A stretch of DNA of 64,000 bases from Candidatus Hydrogenedentota bacterium (GCA_019637335.1 JAHBVV010000027.1:37270-101269); one strand, 5' to 3'; positions 53,984 through 62,334 are shown, numbered from the stretch's first letter. Made by a program: numbers and translations. Notes: generated from the letters alone by a model not told the origin.

Positions 53984-54166
53984 TTAGAATGTGCGCACCG
54001 AGCCATCGCCCAGAAGGAACGTGTTCGACGTGCCGTCCGTGATGGACGCCGTGCGCACCTTCTGCACCGCCGGAAGCAGCAGGCCAATCCCGCCCTTGAC
54101 ATGCTGGAGTTCTTCTTCCGTTATCGTGAATTCTTCGTTCAGGTCGTTGATCGTGATGTCTGCCAT
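53984..54166 (-). CDS. Gly-Gly-leader peptide with DUF1559-pilin-like core (peptide 3)
   Basis: 60 residues from ATG 54166 (behind AGAGGAAAG). Leader MADITINDLNEEFTITEEEL then QHVKGG, Gly-Gly again at 25-26. The core strings together three pieces found far apart in DUF1559 pilin-like proteins: [11 protein letters not shown] (after the membrane helix), ITDGTSNT (mid-protein) and GDGSVRTF (C-terminal). A hairpin of the form GTCCCC-TGCAC-GGGGAC lies just upstream (54180-54196). Encoding a condensed set of family motifs in 34 residues is very unusual. Confidence 0.72.
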   Translation of the reverse strand: MADITINDLNEEFTITEEELQHVKGGIGLLLPAVQKVRTASITDGTSNTFLLGDGSVRTF

Positions 54167-54179
54167 GGTTCTTTCCTCT

Positions 54180-54196
54180 GTCCCCTGCACGGGGAC
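54180..54196 (-). promoter_or_regulatory. Hairpin in the 5' region of peptide 3
   Basis: GTCCCC and GGGGAC form a 6-bp stem around TGCAC, a few bases before the ribosome-binding site. A close copy lies before peptide 4 (54405-54421). Confidence 0.5.
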
Positions 54197-54268
54197 CTGG
54201 TTAATCTCTTATTACGCGCTCGTGGATTCAATCGAGGCCGCGCGGTGGGCGCGGCCCCGGCGTCGGGA

Positions 54269-54391
54269 CTAGCGGACCTTCTGGACCGCCGGAAGCAGCA
54301 GCCCAATAAGAATGCCGCCCTTCACCTGGCTCACTTCTTCCTCGGTCATCGTAAACTCTTCGTTCAGGTCGTTGATCGTAATTTCAGCCAT
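54269..54391 (-). CDS. Gly-Gly-leader peptide with minimal pilin-like core (peptide 4)
   Basis: 40 residues; ATG 54391 behind CGGAGGA. Leader MAEITINDLNEEFTMTEEEV then SQVKGG, nearly the leader of peptide 3, Gly-Gly at 25-26. The core is only 14 residues, [14 protein letters not shown], matching the C-terminal half of a prepilin membrane helix and the residues after it (GILIALLLPAVQ...R). It is first in the four-gene cluster. It may be a truncated paralogue or a minimal active form; the repeated leader and ribosome-binding site argue it is translated. Confidence 0.68.
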   Translation of the reverse strand: MAEITINDLNEEFTMTEEEVSQVKGGILIGLLLPAVQKVR

Positions 54392-54404
54392 CGTTCAATC
54401 CTCC

Positions 54405-54421
54405 GTCCCCTGCTCAGGGAC
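54405..54421 (-). promoter_or_regulatory. Hairpin in the 5' region of peptide 4
   Basis: GTCCC and GGGAC flank CTGCTCA; sequence and position match the hairpin before peptide 3, so the whole 5' region was duplicated with the gene. Confidence 0.5.
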
Positions 54422-55056
54422 CTCGTTATATCCAAACTACTCGGTTGTTGCTGCGTTCACTGCTGCGCGACGCGCATGCCCAACGCAAAGCGGCTTTCGT
54501 GCCAAAATCTAATAACTACGTAAATTATTGACACAACATACCTTACAGCACACGGGCAACAGCCGCCCGGAGGAGCCAACGTGGAATCGAAGCACAAACA
54601 ACATTAAAACAAGACCACATAGCCCTGATTCGGTACACCCCTGCAGCCTTCAGGCCCTGTGGAGCCCACGCAGACAAGGGACGTACCCGCGCGCAAACGC
54701 GCGATCCTGGAAAGCGCACGGTGGCGTCAAACGAACACCTGCATTCCAAACGGCAATCGCCGCCAATGCGGGGGTACGTCCCGGCCGGGGTAGCGCCAAT
54801 CCACCCCGCATCATCAAGCTTCCGCGGCCTACCTCAACCGGGACGGGCACGCGCCCTGCGGCTCACGTGGACAACGCCCGCGCCGATCCATGGACGCCCA
54901 TCCGACGATACCAACCCAAGCCCACCGGCGCGAGTCCGTCCCTTGGTCGCATCCACCTATTGCCACCATCGGGCGCCAACGTGGGCTGGAAGTCCGCCGT
55001 AGGCTGGTCGACCTTCCAGGTTGTCGCCACGCGTCAAGAGCGACGGTACTCCCCCC
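54422..55056. other. Gene-free stretch upstream of the peptide cluster
   Basis: No supported gene. Bases ~54495-54545 are AT-rich in this GC-rich genome and may hold the promoter of the peptide cluster (minus strand), but no clear -35/-10 pair is seen. An 11-bp inverted repeat, GGGACGTACCC (54678-54688) and GGGTACGTCCC (54772-54782), lies further upstream. Long open frames here have no coding character. Confidence 0.5.
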
Positions 55057-56598
55057 TCAAACCGGATAATTCGGCGACTTCAGGATCGATTGCGGCCGGA
55101 GCGCCAGCTTGCCGTCCTTCACCCATTCCTCACCCCGATGCTCCAGGTGCGCAATCAATCGCTCACGCCACGTGTGCAACGTATCCGCGTGCGCCGGGTC
55201 GCCGGCCAGGTCATGGATCTCGCCCGGATCCTTTTCCAGGTCAAACAGTTGCTCTTCCCCGTCGAACGCGTGGAAAATGTACTTGATCCGCCCGTCCGTG
55301 AGCCCGCTCCAATGGTTGCGCTCGCCGTAGCAGATATCGTGCTCGAGGTCGATCCATGGGCGCCAGTCGTCCGCGCCGCGAATCGCGTCGATCAAACTGC
55401 GACCGTCAATCGGATGTTCAATCGCCGCACCGGCCGCCTCCGCGAAAGTAGGCAGGATATCGCGGATCTCGACCGGCACACGCAGCGTCTGGCCGCGCGG
55501 CGCATCCACCATGCCCTCCGGCCAGCGCACTATCATCGGAATACGCGCGGAGGCTTCGTAGGCGTAGGACTTCCGCCAGAGGTGGTGATCGCCGGTCATG
55601 TCGCCGTGGTCGGAGGTGTACAGGATCAGCGTATTCTCCAGCATCCCGCGCGCCTCCAGGGCCTCCAAAACACGACCGATCTCCTCGTCCACATGGGACA
55701 CACTGCCATAGTACCCCTGGCGCGAGTGGCGGACCTGATCCGCGCCCAGGTCGCCATGCCAGATGTTCTCGCTGTCATCGCTCCGCGGACGGTAGCGCTC
55801 CGCCCACTTTCCGACATGGGCGGCGGGCAGTTTCTTGTCCTGGTAAAAATCCATCCAGCGCTTCGGCGGATCCCAGGGCGAATGCGGGCGCACAAACGAA
55901 ACCTTCAGAAAGAAAGGCTCCGGGCGCTCGTACGTCTCGATAAAGCGCCGCGCGACCTCCCCGGTCCAGTGCGTGGGGTGCAGCGCCTCCGGCAGCGCGT
56001 AGGGCGCCGCCCGGTACGAGTTCGAGCTGATGCCCGTCGCGCGCACCTCCAGATTCGGCGCCTCCGAAGCGAACCAGGCCCGGTAGTCACTGCGGAACTC
56101 GGGGGAATCCTCGCGGCTGGCCTCGTCGAGGATCAGGTTGTGAAATCCGTGCCCGCCGCGCTGCGGCGACCAGTGCATCTTCCCAACCGCCAGCGTGTGG
56201 TAACCCGCGTCCCGCAGCACCCGCGGCATTTCGACCGGGTACTGCTCCGGCACCTTGGAATACCCGAGCATACCGTGGTTCCACGGGTTCATCCCGGTAA
56301 GCAGCGCCGCCCGCGCCGGCGTGCAGGTCGGCGTCGTCGAATACGCGCAACGAAACAGCGCCCCCTCCCGCGCCAGCCGGTCCATGTTCGGCGTGTGGAT
56401 CGCCGCGTTCCCATCCGCCCCCACGCAATCGCCCCGGTGCTGGTCCGACATCAGAAACAGAATGTTCGGCCGGGCCGTGTGCGCGCGCGGCGCGGCGGTT
56501 GCCGGGGATTGCGCCAGAGTTGCCGCGCCGGCGCCAAAAGCGCCAGCTTGTATAAACGCGCGGCGGCTGACGCCGCGCGGGCGGGACGTGCTGGACAT
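55057..56598 (-). CDS. Tat-exported sulfatase (formylglycine type)
   Basis: 513 residues from ATG 56598, behind GAGGAGG. A twin-arginine signal (SRRAFIQAGAFGAGAA) exports it folded. Metal-site motif NILFLMSDQHRGD; CTPAR at 92-96 is the Cys-type sulfatase signature whose Cys is oxidised to formylglycine; LAVGKMHWS and LYTSDHGDMTGDHHLWRK complete the active site and metal ligands. It hydrolyses sulfate esters, probably on polysaccharides, in the periplasm or outside. The C-terminal DLEKDPGEIHDLAGDP is typical of the family. The needed formylglycine-generating enzyme is not in the window. Confidence 0.92.
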   Translation of the reverse strand: MSSTSRPRGVSRRAFIQAGAFGAGAATLAQSPATAAPRAHTARPNILFLMSDQHRGDCVGADGNAAIHTPNMDRLAREGALFRCAYSTTPTCTPARAALLTGMNPWNHGMLGYSKVPEQYPVEMPRVLRDAGYHTLAVGKMHWSPQRGGHGFHNLILDEASREDSPEFRSDYRAWFASEAPNLEVRATGISSNSYRAAPYALPEALHPTHWTGEVARRFIETYERPEPFFLKVSFVRPHSPWDPPKRWMDFYQDKKLPAAHVGKWAERYRPRSDDSENIWHGDLGADQVRHSRQGYYGSVSHVDEEIGRVLEALEARGMLENTLILYTSDHGDMTGDHHLWRKSYAYEASARIPMIVRWPEGMVDAPRGQTLRVPVEIRDILPTFAEAAGAAIEHPIDGRSLIDAIRGADDWRPWIDLEHDICYGERNHWSGLTDGRIKYIFHAFDGEEQLFDLEKDPGEIHDLAGDPAHADTLHTWRERLIAHLEHRGEEWVKDGKLALRPQSILKSPNYPV

Positions 56599-56663
56599 GG
56601 GTAGCCTCCTCGTTGGTGCTTCGGGCATCCTGATGGATGCCGAACGAGAATTTCAAGCAAACA

Positions 56664-57118
56664 GGGGGACTGCATCCGGCTGGCAAGCAAGCCCACACCC
56701 GCAGCAATCCACCCCCAAACCAGCCGGTGGCTGTACCCCAAAAAAGGGACTGCATCCAGCCCAAGGGGACTGCATCCGGCTGGCAAGCAAGCCCACACCC
56801 GCAGCAACCACCCCCAAACCAGCCGGTGGCTGTACCCCCAAAAAGGGGACTGCATCCGGCCCAGGGGGACTGCATCCGGCTGGCAAGCAAGCCCACCCCC
56901 GGAGCAACCACCCCCAAACCAGCCGGTGGCTGTACCCCAAAAAAGGGGACTGCATCCGGCCCAGGGGGACTGCATCCGGCTGGCAAGCAAGCCCACACCC
57001 GCAGCAATCCACCCCCAAACCAGCCGGTGGCTGTACCCCAAAAAAGGGACTGCATCCGGCCCAGGGGGACTGCGTCCGGCTGGCAAGCAAGCCCAAACCA
57101 GCCGGTGGCTGTACCCCG
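56664..57118. repeat. Tandem array of a 100-bp repeat (about 4.5 units)
   Basis: Units begin at 56664, 56764, 56864, 56964 and 57064, an exact 100-base period; the last is shortened. Each unit holds GGGGACTGCATCCGGCTGGC, CCCACACCCGCAGCAA, AACCAGCCGGTGGCTGTACC and a second GGGGACTGCATCC. Units differ by a few substitutions and one-base shifts. One more copy is at 47731-47824. The stretch 56599-57203 holds no supported gene. Confidence 0.95.
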
Positions 57119-57203
57119 GGAACAATCGCAAAGTGGCCCATGGCAAACAAAATTCGCTACACTGCCCGCATACCCAAATCCCGGCCCGAATGATTGAGGA
57201 CCC

Positions 57204-57545
57204 ATGCAGATTTCCCGCGATTCCATGCCCGACGCCAGCCTATTGAGCCTGGTCGGTCGCCTCGACGAACTGGCGACCGCCGAGGTGGAACAGGCATTTA
57301 CCAATGTGCTGAACAACGAGAATCAGGGCCTCATTGTGGACCTCGCGGGCGTCGAATACGTCAGCAGCAGCGGCCTTCGGGTCCTCCTCATGCTGATGAA
57401 GGCCATGAAGAACCAGCAGCGCCCGTTGAAACTCTGCAACCTGAGTCCCTTCGTGGCCGAGGTCTTTGAAGTGAGCAATTTCGCCGTACTCTTCGACATC
57501 TACGACAGCCTCGACGCCGCAAAGCGCGCGTCCGGCGACGCCTGA
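57204..57545 (+). CDS. STAS-domain anti-anti-sigma factor-like protein
   Basis: 113 residues; ATG behind GAGGA. A single STAS domain: LVGRLDELATAEVEQAF, LIVDLAGVEYVSSSGLRVLL (the Ser in VSSSGLR is the usual phosphorylation site) and LCNLSPFVAEVFEVS. Such proteins are switched by phosphorylation and by SpoIIE-type phosphatases. A kinase gene starts 16 bases downstream, and a PAS-SpoIIE phosphatase is encoded at 32978-34309, so elements of a partner-switching pathway are present. No anti-sigma kinase of the RsbW type is visible here. Confidence 0.88.
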   Translation: MQISRDSMPDASLLSLVGRLDELATAEVEQAFTNVLNNENQGLIVDLAGVEYVSSSGLRVLLMLMKAMKNQQRPLKLCNLSPFVAEVFEVSNFAVLFDIYDSLDAAKRASGDA

Positions 57546-57561
57546 ACGGCGGCCCGCCGCA

Positions 57562-59568
57562 ATGATCGGCGACACGCCCGAGAACGAGGCCCCGCCCCAC
57601 CATTCCCGACCCGAGCTATTCGAGGCGATCGCCGCGCACGACCAGAAGACCGAACTGCTTAAAAAAGGGCACGCGAATATCTCGACGTTCATCGTCGGCG
57701 ACCCCCAGGTGGTGGAGATCGCGGAGAACTGGCATCTGGGATACCGCCTCGACGACCGTTTCGAGATCGTGGAGATTCGCGGCGGCAAGGGCTCCAGCGG
57801 CATGGGCATCGTCTTCATCGTGGAGGACGATCGCGGCGGGCGCCACGCCGTGAAGACCCTCCAGCGCCGCTTCCGGCGCGAGCTCTACCTCCTGCGGCGC
57901 TTCGTCCGCGAGGCCCGCACCTGGATGCTCGCCGGCGACCACCCGAATATCGTCCGGGCCGAGCGCCTCGAAATTATCGAAGCCGCCCCCTGCCTGTTCA
58001 TCGAGTGGGTGCCTTCCGACGAGCACGGCGCACACTCCGTCGCGCAGCGCCTCGCGCGCGGGCCGCTCTCCGTGGCCGAAACCCTCGACGTCGCCCACCA
58101 GTGCTGCCAGGGCATGTGCCACGCCACCCGCGCCGTGCCCGGACTCGTCCACCGCGATCTCAAGCCCGAGAACCTGCTCTCCGGCCCCGACGGGATCGTC
58201 AAGATTACCGATTTCGGGCTGGTGCGCACGCAGGCCCTGGCGGACGACAGCCTGGAGCAGTGGGCGCAGTCCGATCTGTTCACCGATCTGCCGCAGGACA
58301 TCACGCACGCGGGCACGATCTTCGGCACCCCCGCCTACATGGCCCCCGAGCAGTTTACGCGAGCGGGCGAGGTGGACTTCCGCGCCGATATCTACGCCCT
58401 CGGCTGCTGCCTCTACGAATGCCTGACCGGCCTGCCCCCCTTCATCGTGCCGAGCGGCAGCACCATCGAGCGCCTCCTGGCGATCAAGCGCATGCACCTG
58501 GTGGAACCGCCGCGCCCCCTGCGCGAGGTGATGGGCGCGGCCTGTCCCCCCGCGCTCGACGCCCTGATACGGCGCTGCCTTGCAAAGGACCCGCGCGAAC
58601 GATGGCGCAGCTACGAGGAGTTGGGCGTCGCGGTGTTGAGCCTGATGGACAGCCTGGGACTCCACCCGCGCGAAATCCCGGACCCCAGCCCCACCCCGGC
58701 GGAGATCGCCGCGCAGATGCGCTCCATTTCGCTGCTGGAAGGCTACGACCAGGCCATCCACATGCGAAAGCTCCGTGAAGGGCAAGAGGAAAGCCCTTAC
58801 GCCTTTCATCTCGCCCTCGCCTCCTACTTCCACTGCGCCGGCGATCGCCGGGAAGAGGAAGAGCAGCTTTCCAAGGCCCTCTCCGTGCGGGGCGCCAGCG
58901 CCGGCTACGAAGCCGTGCGACGCCTCGCGGATCTCTGGATTCGCCAGGGACACGCACCGCGCGCGGATGCGCTGCTGAAGGCCTGGCGCCAGCAAATGCC
59001 CGACGCCCTGGAGCATGTCCTCGAGCCCGCCGTCCGCGCCGCCTGCGCCTGCGGGCGAACGGACGATGCTCTCGATATGATCGCGCCCTTTCCGGACAAC
59101 TTTCGCACGCAACTCCTCCGCGCGGAAATCATGCGCGCCCGCGACGACTGCGGCGGCCTGCGCGCGCTGTTGGACGCCATGCGCGACACCCTGCTCGCCG
59201 AGACCCGGCGCAAGATCGCGGGCATCGCCCCGGGAGCCGTCGTCGGCTGGGGCCGCGAAGGTGATCGCGACGCCTTTATCCAGGTGCTGGCGGAGGTGGA
59301 CCCCGGCCTCGATACACGCATACTCACCCAAACCGGACAAGCCATCTGGCCCGACATCGGCGGCTATCCGGACTTCGCCCCGGAAGTCGCGTGGCTCTCG
59401 TATGTCTTCGGCGAGATCGCGGCGATGGAAAATGGCGATTCCGGCGCGCGCCAGGCCGATCACGCGCGCACCCTCGGGTATCCCGGCCGCCTGGAGGACC
59501 ATCTCGAACGCGACGAATACTGGTTCTGGATGCGCGAATCCCAGTTCGCCAAACCCCGGAGCGCCTGA
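57562..59568 (+). CDS. Ser/Thr protein kinase with C-terminal helical-repeat region
   Basis: 668 residues, no membrane helix, so cytosolic. The kinase domain spans ~65-365: Gly loop GGKGSSGMG, K98 in HAVKTL, HRDLKPEN (197-204), DFG (217-219), GTPAYMAPEQF and DIYALGCCLYECLTG. The remaining ~300 residues look like TPR-type helical hairpins (HLALASYFHCAGDRREEEEQL, RLADLWIRQGHAPRADAL). It sits 16 bases after a STAS gene and overlaps the next gene by one base, so all three are co-expressed. It may phosphorylate the STAS protein or respond to the same pathway; not shown by sequence. Confidence 0.9.
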   Translation: MIGDTPENEAPPHHSRPELFEAIAAHDQKTELLKKGHANISTFIVGDPQVVEIAENWHLGYRLDDRFEIVEIRGGKGSSGMGIVFIVEDDRGGRHAVKTLQRRFRRELYLLRRFVREARTWMLAGDHPNIVRAERLEIIEAAPCLFIEWVPSDEHGAHSVAQRLARGPLSVAETLDVAHQCCQGMCHATRAVPGLVHRDLKPENLLSGPDGIVKITDFGLVRTQALADDSLEQWAQSDLFTDLPQDITHAGTIFGTPAYMAPEQFTRAGEVDFRADIYALGCCLYECLTGLPPFIVPSGSTIERLLAIKRMHLVEPPRPLREVMGAACPPALDALIRRCLAKDPRERWRSYEELGVAVLSLMDSLGLHPREIPDPSPTPAEIAAQMRSISLLEGYDQAIHMRKLREGQEESPYAFHLALASYFHCAGDRREEEEQLSKALSVRGASAGYEAVRRLADLWIRQGHAPRADALLKAWRQQMPDALEHVLEPAVRAACACGRTDDALDMIAPFPDNFRTQLLRAEIMRARDDCGGLRALLDAMRDTLLAETRRKIAGIAPGAVVGWGREGDRDAFIQVLAEVDPGLDTRILTQTGQAIWPDIGGYPDFAPEVAWLSYVFGEIAAMENGDSGARQADHARTLGYPGRLEDHLERDEYWFWMRESQFAKPRSA

Positions 59569-59903
59569 TGGAAGATCGCCTCCTCCAACAGGCGGAACAG
59601 GCCCTCGTCGCGCACTGGGAAATCGCGCCGCTCGGCGTCTCGCCCTACGATCTCAACCGCCAGCTCCTGCTGGAGGCCCTGGCCGAAAGGATCGGCTACC
59701 TCCTGCACCACCGCCACGAAAAGCTCCTCACCGCGCTCTACATTCTCGACATCGGCGAATCCGCCTACAACCGCGCCATGGAGCAGGACACCATGGAAGA
59801 CCGCGCCTGGGCCCTCGCCGAGGCGGTGTACGACCGCGAGACCGAGAAGATCCGCATGCGCGAAAAATACGCCCGGGAATACCGGCGGGAAGAGCTGGAA
59901 TAA
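59568..59903 (+). CDS. Conserved-looking small protein of the kinase operon
   Basis: 111 residues; its ATG overlaps the kinase stop (TGATG), so translation is coupled. Mostly helical with GYLLHHRHEKLLTALYILDIGESAYNRAM in the middle and a charged C-terminal helix (YDRETEKIRMREKYAREYRR). No known domain recognised. Tight coupling suggests it works with the kinase. Confidence 0.65.
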   Translation: MEDRLLQQAEQALVAHWEIAPLGVSPYDLNRQLLLEALAERIGYLLHHRHEKLLTALYILDIGESAYNRAMEQDTMEDRAWALAEAVYDRETEKIRMREKYAREYRREELE

Positions 59904-60001
59904 CGGCTGCACCAGCTCTCCAGCGGCCCGCTTGAACCGCCGCCCCTCCTGCGCCCACTATAGTGCCCGGTAAGCATGCTGCAAAGGAGGGTGTCCCCGC
60001 C

Positions 60002-61381
60002 ATGTCCCTGTCACGCCGCCAGTTCCTCGGAGCAACCCTGGGCGCCGCCGCGATCACAGCCAGCCCCGCGCACGCGGAACCCACCGGCGGCCCCCCGAAC
60101 ATCGTGTTTCTCTTCTCCGACGACCACAGCGTCCCGGATCTCGGCTGCTATGACAACAGCGCGATCCGCACGCCGAACCTGGACGCCCTCGCGGCAACGG
60201 GCCTGCGCCTGGATCGCGCGTATGTCACCAGCCCCCAGTGCAGTCCGAGCCGGGCCAGCATCCTTACCGGGCGAACGCCCCACGCGGTGAATGCCTCGCG
60301 ATTGCACCAGAACGTCACGCCGGACGTCCCGAACCTCCCCCGCCTCCTGAAACAGGCGGGTTACCACACCGGCGCGCTCCGGAAAGTCCACCAGAACCAC
60401 ATCCAGAAGGACTTCGACTACTACGGGAACCACCGCGCGCCGCTGGAGGAATTCTTCGCGCAGCGCCCGAAGGACCAGCCCTTTTTCCTCTGGTTCGGCT
60501 CGACGGATCCCCACCGGGACTACGCGCCGGGCGCGGTGGATCCGCCCCACGACCCCGCAGCCCTCGATGTGCCGGAATTCCTGGCCGACACCCCCGAAAC
60601 ACGCCAGGATCTGGCCCTCTACTATGATGAAATCGGGCGATTCGACCGCGAATGCGGCGAAATCCTCGCGCTCCTCGAAGCAAATGGCCTCCGCGAAAAC
60701 ACGCTCGTCGTCATGTCCGCGGACAACGGCATGCCCTTCCCCCGCGCGAAAGCCACGCTCTACGAGCCCGGTATTCGCGTGCCGCTGATCGCCAACTGGC
60801 CGGGCGTCATCGCGCCGGGGCGCACGTCGAGCGCGCTCGTGTCGCTGATGGACCTGACGCGAACCTGGCTTGATGCCGCCGGCGCGCCCGCCCCCGAGTC
60901 CCTGGAAGGGCATTCGCTCCTCCCACTCTTTCGCGGCGAATCCGAATCGGTCCGGGAAATGGTGTTCTCCGAGCGGAACTGGCACGACAACTGGGATCCC
61001 GTGCGCTGTGTCGTAACAGACCGCTACAAACTCATTCAGAACTACCGCCTCGACGTGGGCTGTATCCCGAGCCTCGACCTGTTGCGCTCGCCGAGCTTCC
61101 AGTCCATCAGGGAACTCGCAAAACAGGACCTGCTCGATGGCCCGCTCCGCTGGTACCACGCAACCTCGCGGCCTCCCGTGGAGCTGTACGACCTGGAGGC
61201 GGATCCAGGCGAGTGGAACAACCTGGCGGGTCAACCCGAGCAACGGGAACGCGTGGAAGCGCTGCAAAAGGCCCTGGGGAATTGGATGAATGAAACCGGA
61301 GACTTCCTGCCGCCACCGGCCGCGGCCTACGGCAGGGATCGCGCTGAAACGCTCAATGGGGACGCAATCTGGTGGGAATAG
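60002..61381 (+). CDS. Tat-exported sulfatase (formylglycine type), second
   Basis: 459 residues from ATG 60002, behind AAAGGAGG. Tat signal SRRQFLGATLGAAA. Metal site NIVFLFSDDHSVPD; CSPSR at 80-84 gives the formylglycine; FLWFGSTDPHRDY and VVMSADNGMPFPRAKATLYEPG complete the site. C-terminal ELYDLEADPGEWNNL as in other sulfatases. Only distantly similar to the sulfatase at 55057-56598, so probably a different sulfated substrate. A ppk2 gene follows after 32 bases. Confidence 0.92.
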   Translation: MSLSRRQFLGATLGAAAITASPAHAEPTGGPPNIVFLFSDDHSVPDLGCYDNSAIRTPNLDALAATGLRLDRAYVTSPQCSPSRASILTGRTPHAVNASRLHQNVTPDVPNLPRLLKQAGYHTGALRKVHQNHIQKDFDYYGNHRAPLEEFFAQRPKDQPFFLWFGSTDPHRDYAPGAVDPPHDPAALDVPEFLADTPETRQDLALYYDEIGRFDRECGEILALLEANGLRENTLVVMSADNGMPFPRAKATLYEPGIRVPLIANWPGVIAPGRTSSALVSLMDLTRTWLDAAGAPAPESLEGHSLLPLFRGESESVREMVFSERNWHDNWDPVRCVVTDRYKLIQNYRLDVGCIPSLDLLRSPSFQSIRELAKQDLLDGPLRWYHATSRPPVELYDLEADPGEWNNLAGQPEQRERVEALQKALGNWMNETGDFLPPPAAAYGRDRAETLNGDAIWWE

Positions 61382-61413
61382 TCGATTAACAACGGCGCAA
61401 AGGGAACCACGCC

Positions 61414-62271
61414 ATGAACGACAAGAAACGCAGCAAGAAAGAGAAGAAGCACGAAAAGAAGCGCGAAAGGGAGGAACAGCCCGGCCCCGAACTCAAGTCC
61501 ATCTCGAATAAGGACTACGAAAAGGCGCTCGGCAAGCTCCAGGTCGAACTGGTCAAACTCCAGGAATGGATCAGGGCGAGCGGACTGAAAGTCGTCGTAA
61601 TCTTCGAGGGCCGCGACGCCGCCGGCAAGGGCGGCGCCATCAAGCGCATCACCGAATGCCTCAATCCCCGTGTCTGCCGCGTGGTCGCCCTGGGCACGCC
61701 CACCGAGCGCGAAAAAAGCCAGTGGTATTTTCAGCGCTACGTCCCCCACCTCCCCGCCGCCGGCGAAATGGTCCTCTTCGACCGCAGCTGGTACAACCGC
61801 GCCGGCGTCGAACGGGTCATGGGCTTCTGCACCGACGAGGAGCTACACGAGTTCTTCCGCACCTGCCCCGAATTCGAGCGCATGCTGATCCGCTCGGGGA
61901 TCATCCTGATCAAGTACTGGTTCTCGGTCAGCGACGAAATCCAGGAGGAGCGATTCCGCGCCCGCCTGACCGACCCCACCAAGCGCTGGAAGCTCAGCCC
62001 GATGGACCTGGCCTCGCTGAAAAAGTGGGTCGAGTACTCGAAAGCCAAGGACGATATGTTCAACCACACGGACATCAAGCAGGCCCCCTGGTTCGTCGTG
62101 AACGCGGACGTGAAAAAGCGCGCGCGCCTCAACTGCATCGCCCACCTGCTCGGCCAGATCCCGTACGAGGACTTGACCCCCGAAGCGATCGAATTGCCCG
62201 AGCGCGTCATCGACACCAGCTACGTCCGCCCGCCCATCAGTGACCAGACCTTCGTCCCGGAGGTGTACTGA
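61414..62271 (+). CDS. ppk2: Polyphosphate kinase 2
   Basis: 285 residues, ATG behind AAAGGGA. A very basic N terminus (KKRSKKEKKHEKKRERE) precedes the PPK2 core. Walker A is GRDAAGKGG (66-74), lid/Walker B is FDRSWYNRAGVERVMGFC, and KRWKLSPMDLASLKKWVEYSKAKDDMF lies in the substrate region. PPK2 transfers phosphate between polyphosphate and nucleotides, usually making GTP or ATP from polyphosphate in the cytoplasm. A PPi-type phosphofructokinase elsewhere in the window fits a phosphate-economy theme, but this is only suggestive. Confidence 0.92.
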   Translation: MNDKKRSKKEKKHEKKREREEQPGPELKSISNKDYEKALGKLQVELVKLQEWIRASGLKVVVIFEGRDAAGKGGAIKRITECLNPRVCRVVALGTPTEREKSQWYFQRYVPHLPAAGEMVLFDRSWYNRAGVERVMGFCTDEELHEFFRTCPEFERMLIRSGIILIKYWFSVSDEIQEERFRARLTDPTKRWKLSPMDLASLKKWVEYSKAKDDMFNHTDIKQAPWFVVNADVKKRARLNCIAHLLGQIPYEDLTPEAIELPERVIDTSYVRPPISDQTFVPEVY

Positions 62272-62303
62272 CCACGCGCAGCGCCCGCAATCGTATCAAG
62301 CAA

Positions 62304-62330
62304 GCGGCGGTTCGAAATCCGCCGCGTTTT
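62304..62330 (+). terminator. Terminator after ppk2
   Basis: GCGGCGG (62304-62310) pairs with CCGCCGC (62319-62325), followed by GTTTT. Confidence 0.65.
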
Positions 62331-62334
62331 CCGC

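Noticed and set aside
54528..54533. Perfect TTGACA on the plus strand
   Set aside because: No -10 box at 16-18 bases and no plus-strand gene downstream.
54528..55286. 252-codon plus-strand frame upstream of the sulfatase end
   Set aside because: Pro/Thr/Arg-rich with no domain, runs into the 3' end of the sulfatase gene, and has no ribosome-binding site.
56664..57118. CRISPR-like array
   Set aside because: The whole 100-base unit repeats, including what would be spacers, and there is no cas gene nearby. It is a tandem repeat.
56087..57316. Long frames through the 100-bp repeat array on both strands
   Set aside because: Openness results from a repeat free of stops; the encoded peptides simply repeat the unit.
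57616..59502. 628-codon minus-strand frame opposite the kinase
   Set aside because: The plus strand has intact HRDLKPEN and DFG motifs; the minus frame has no recognisable features.
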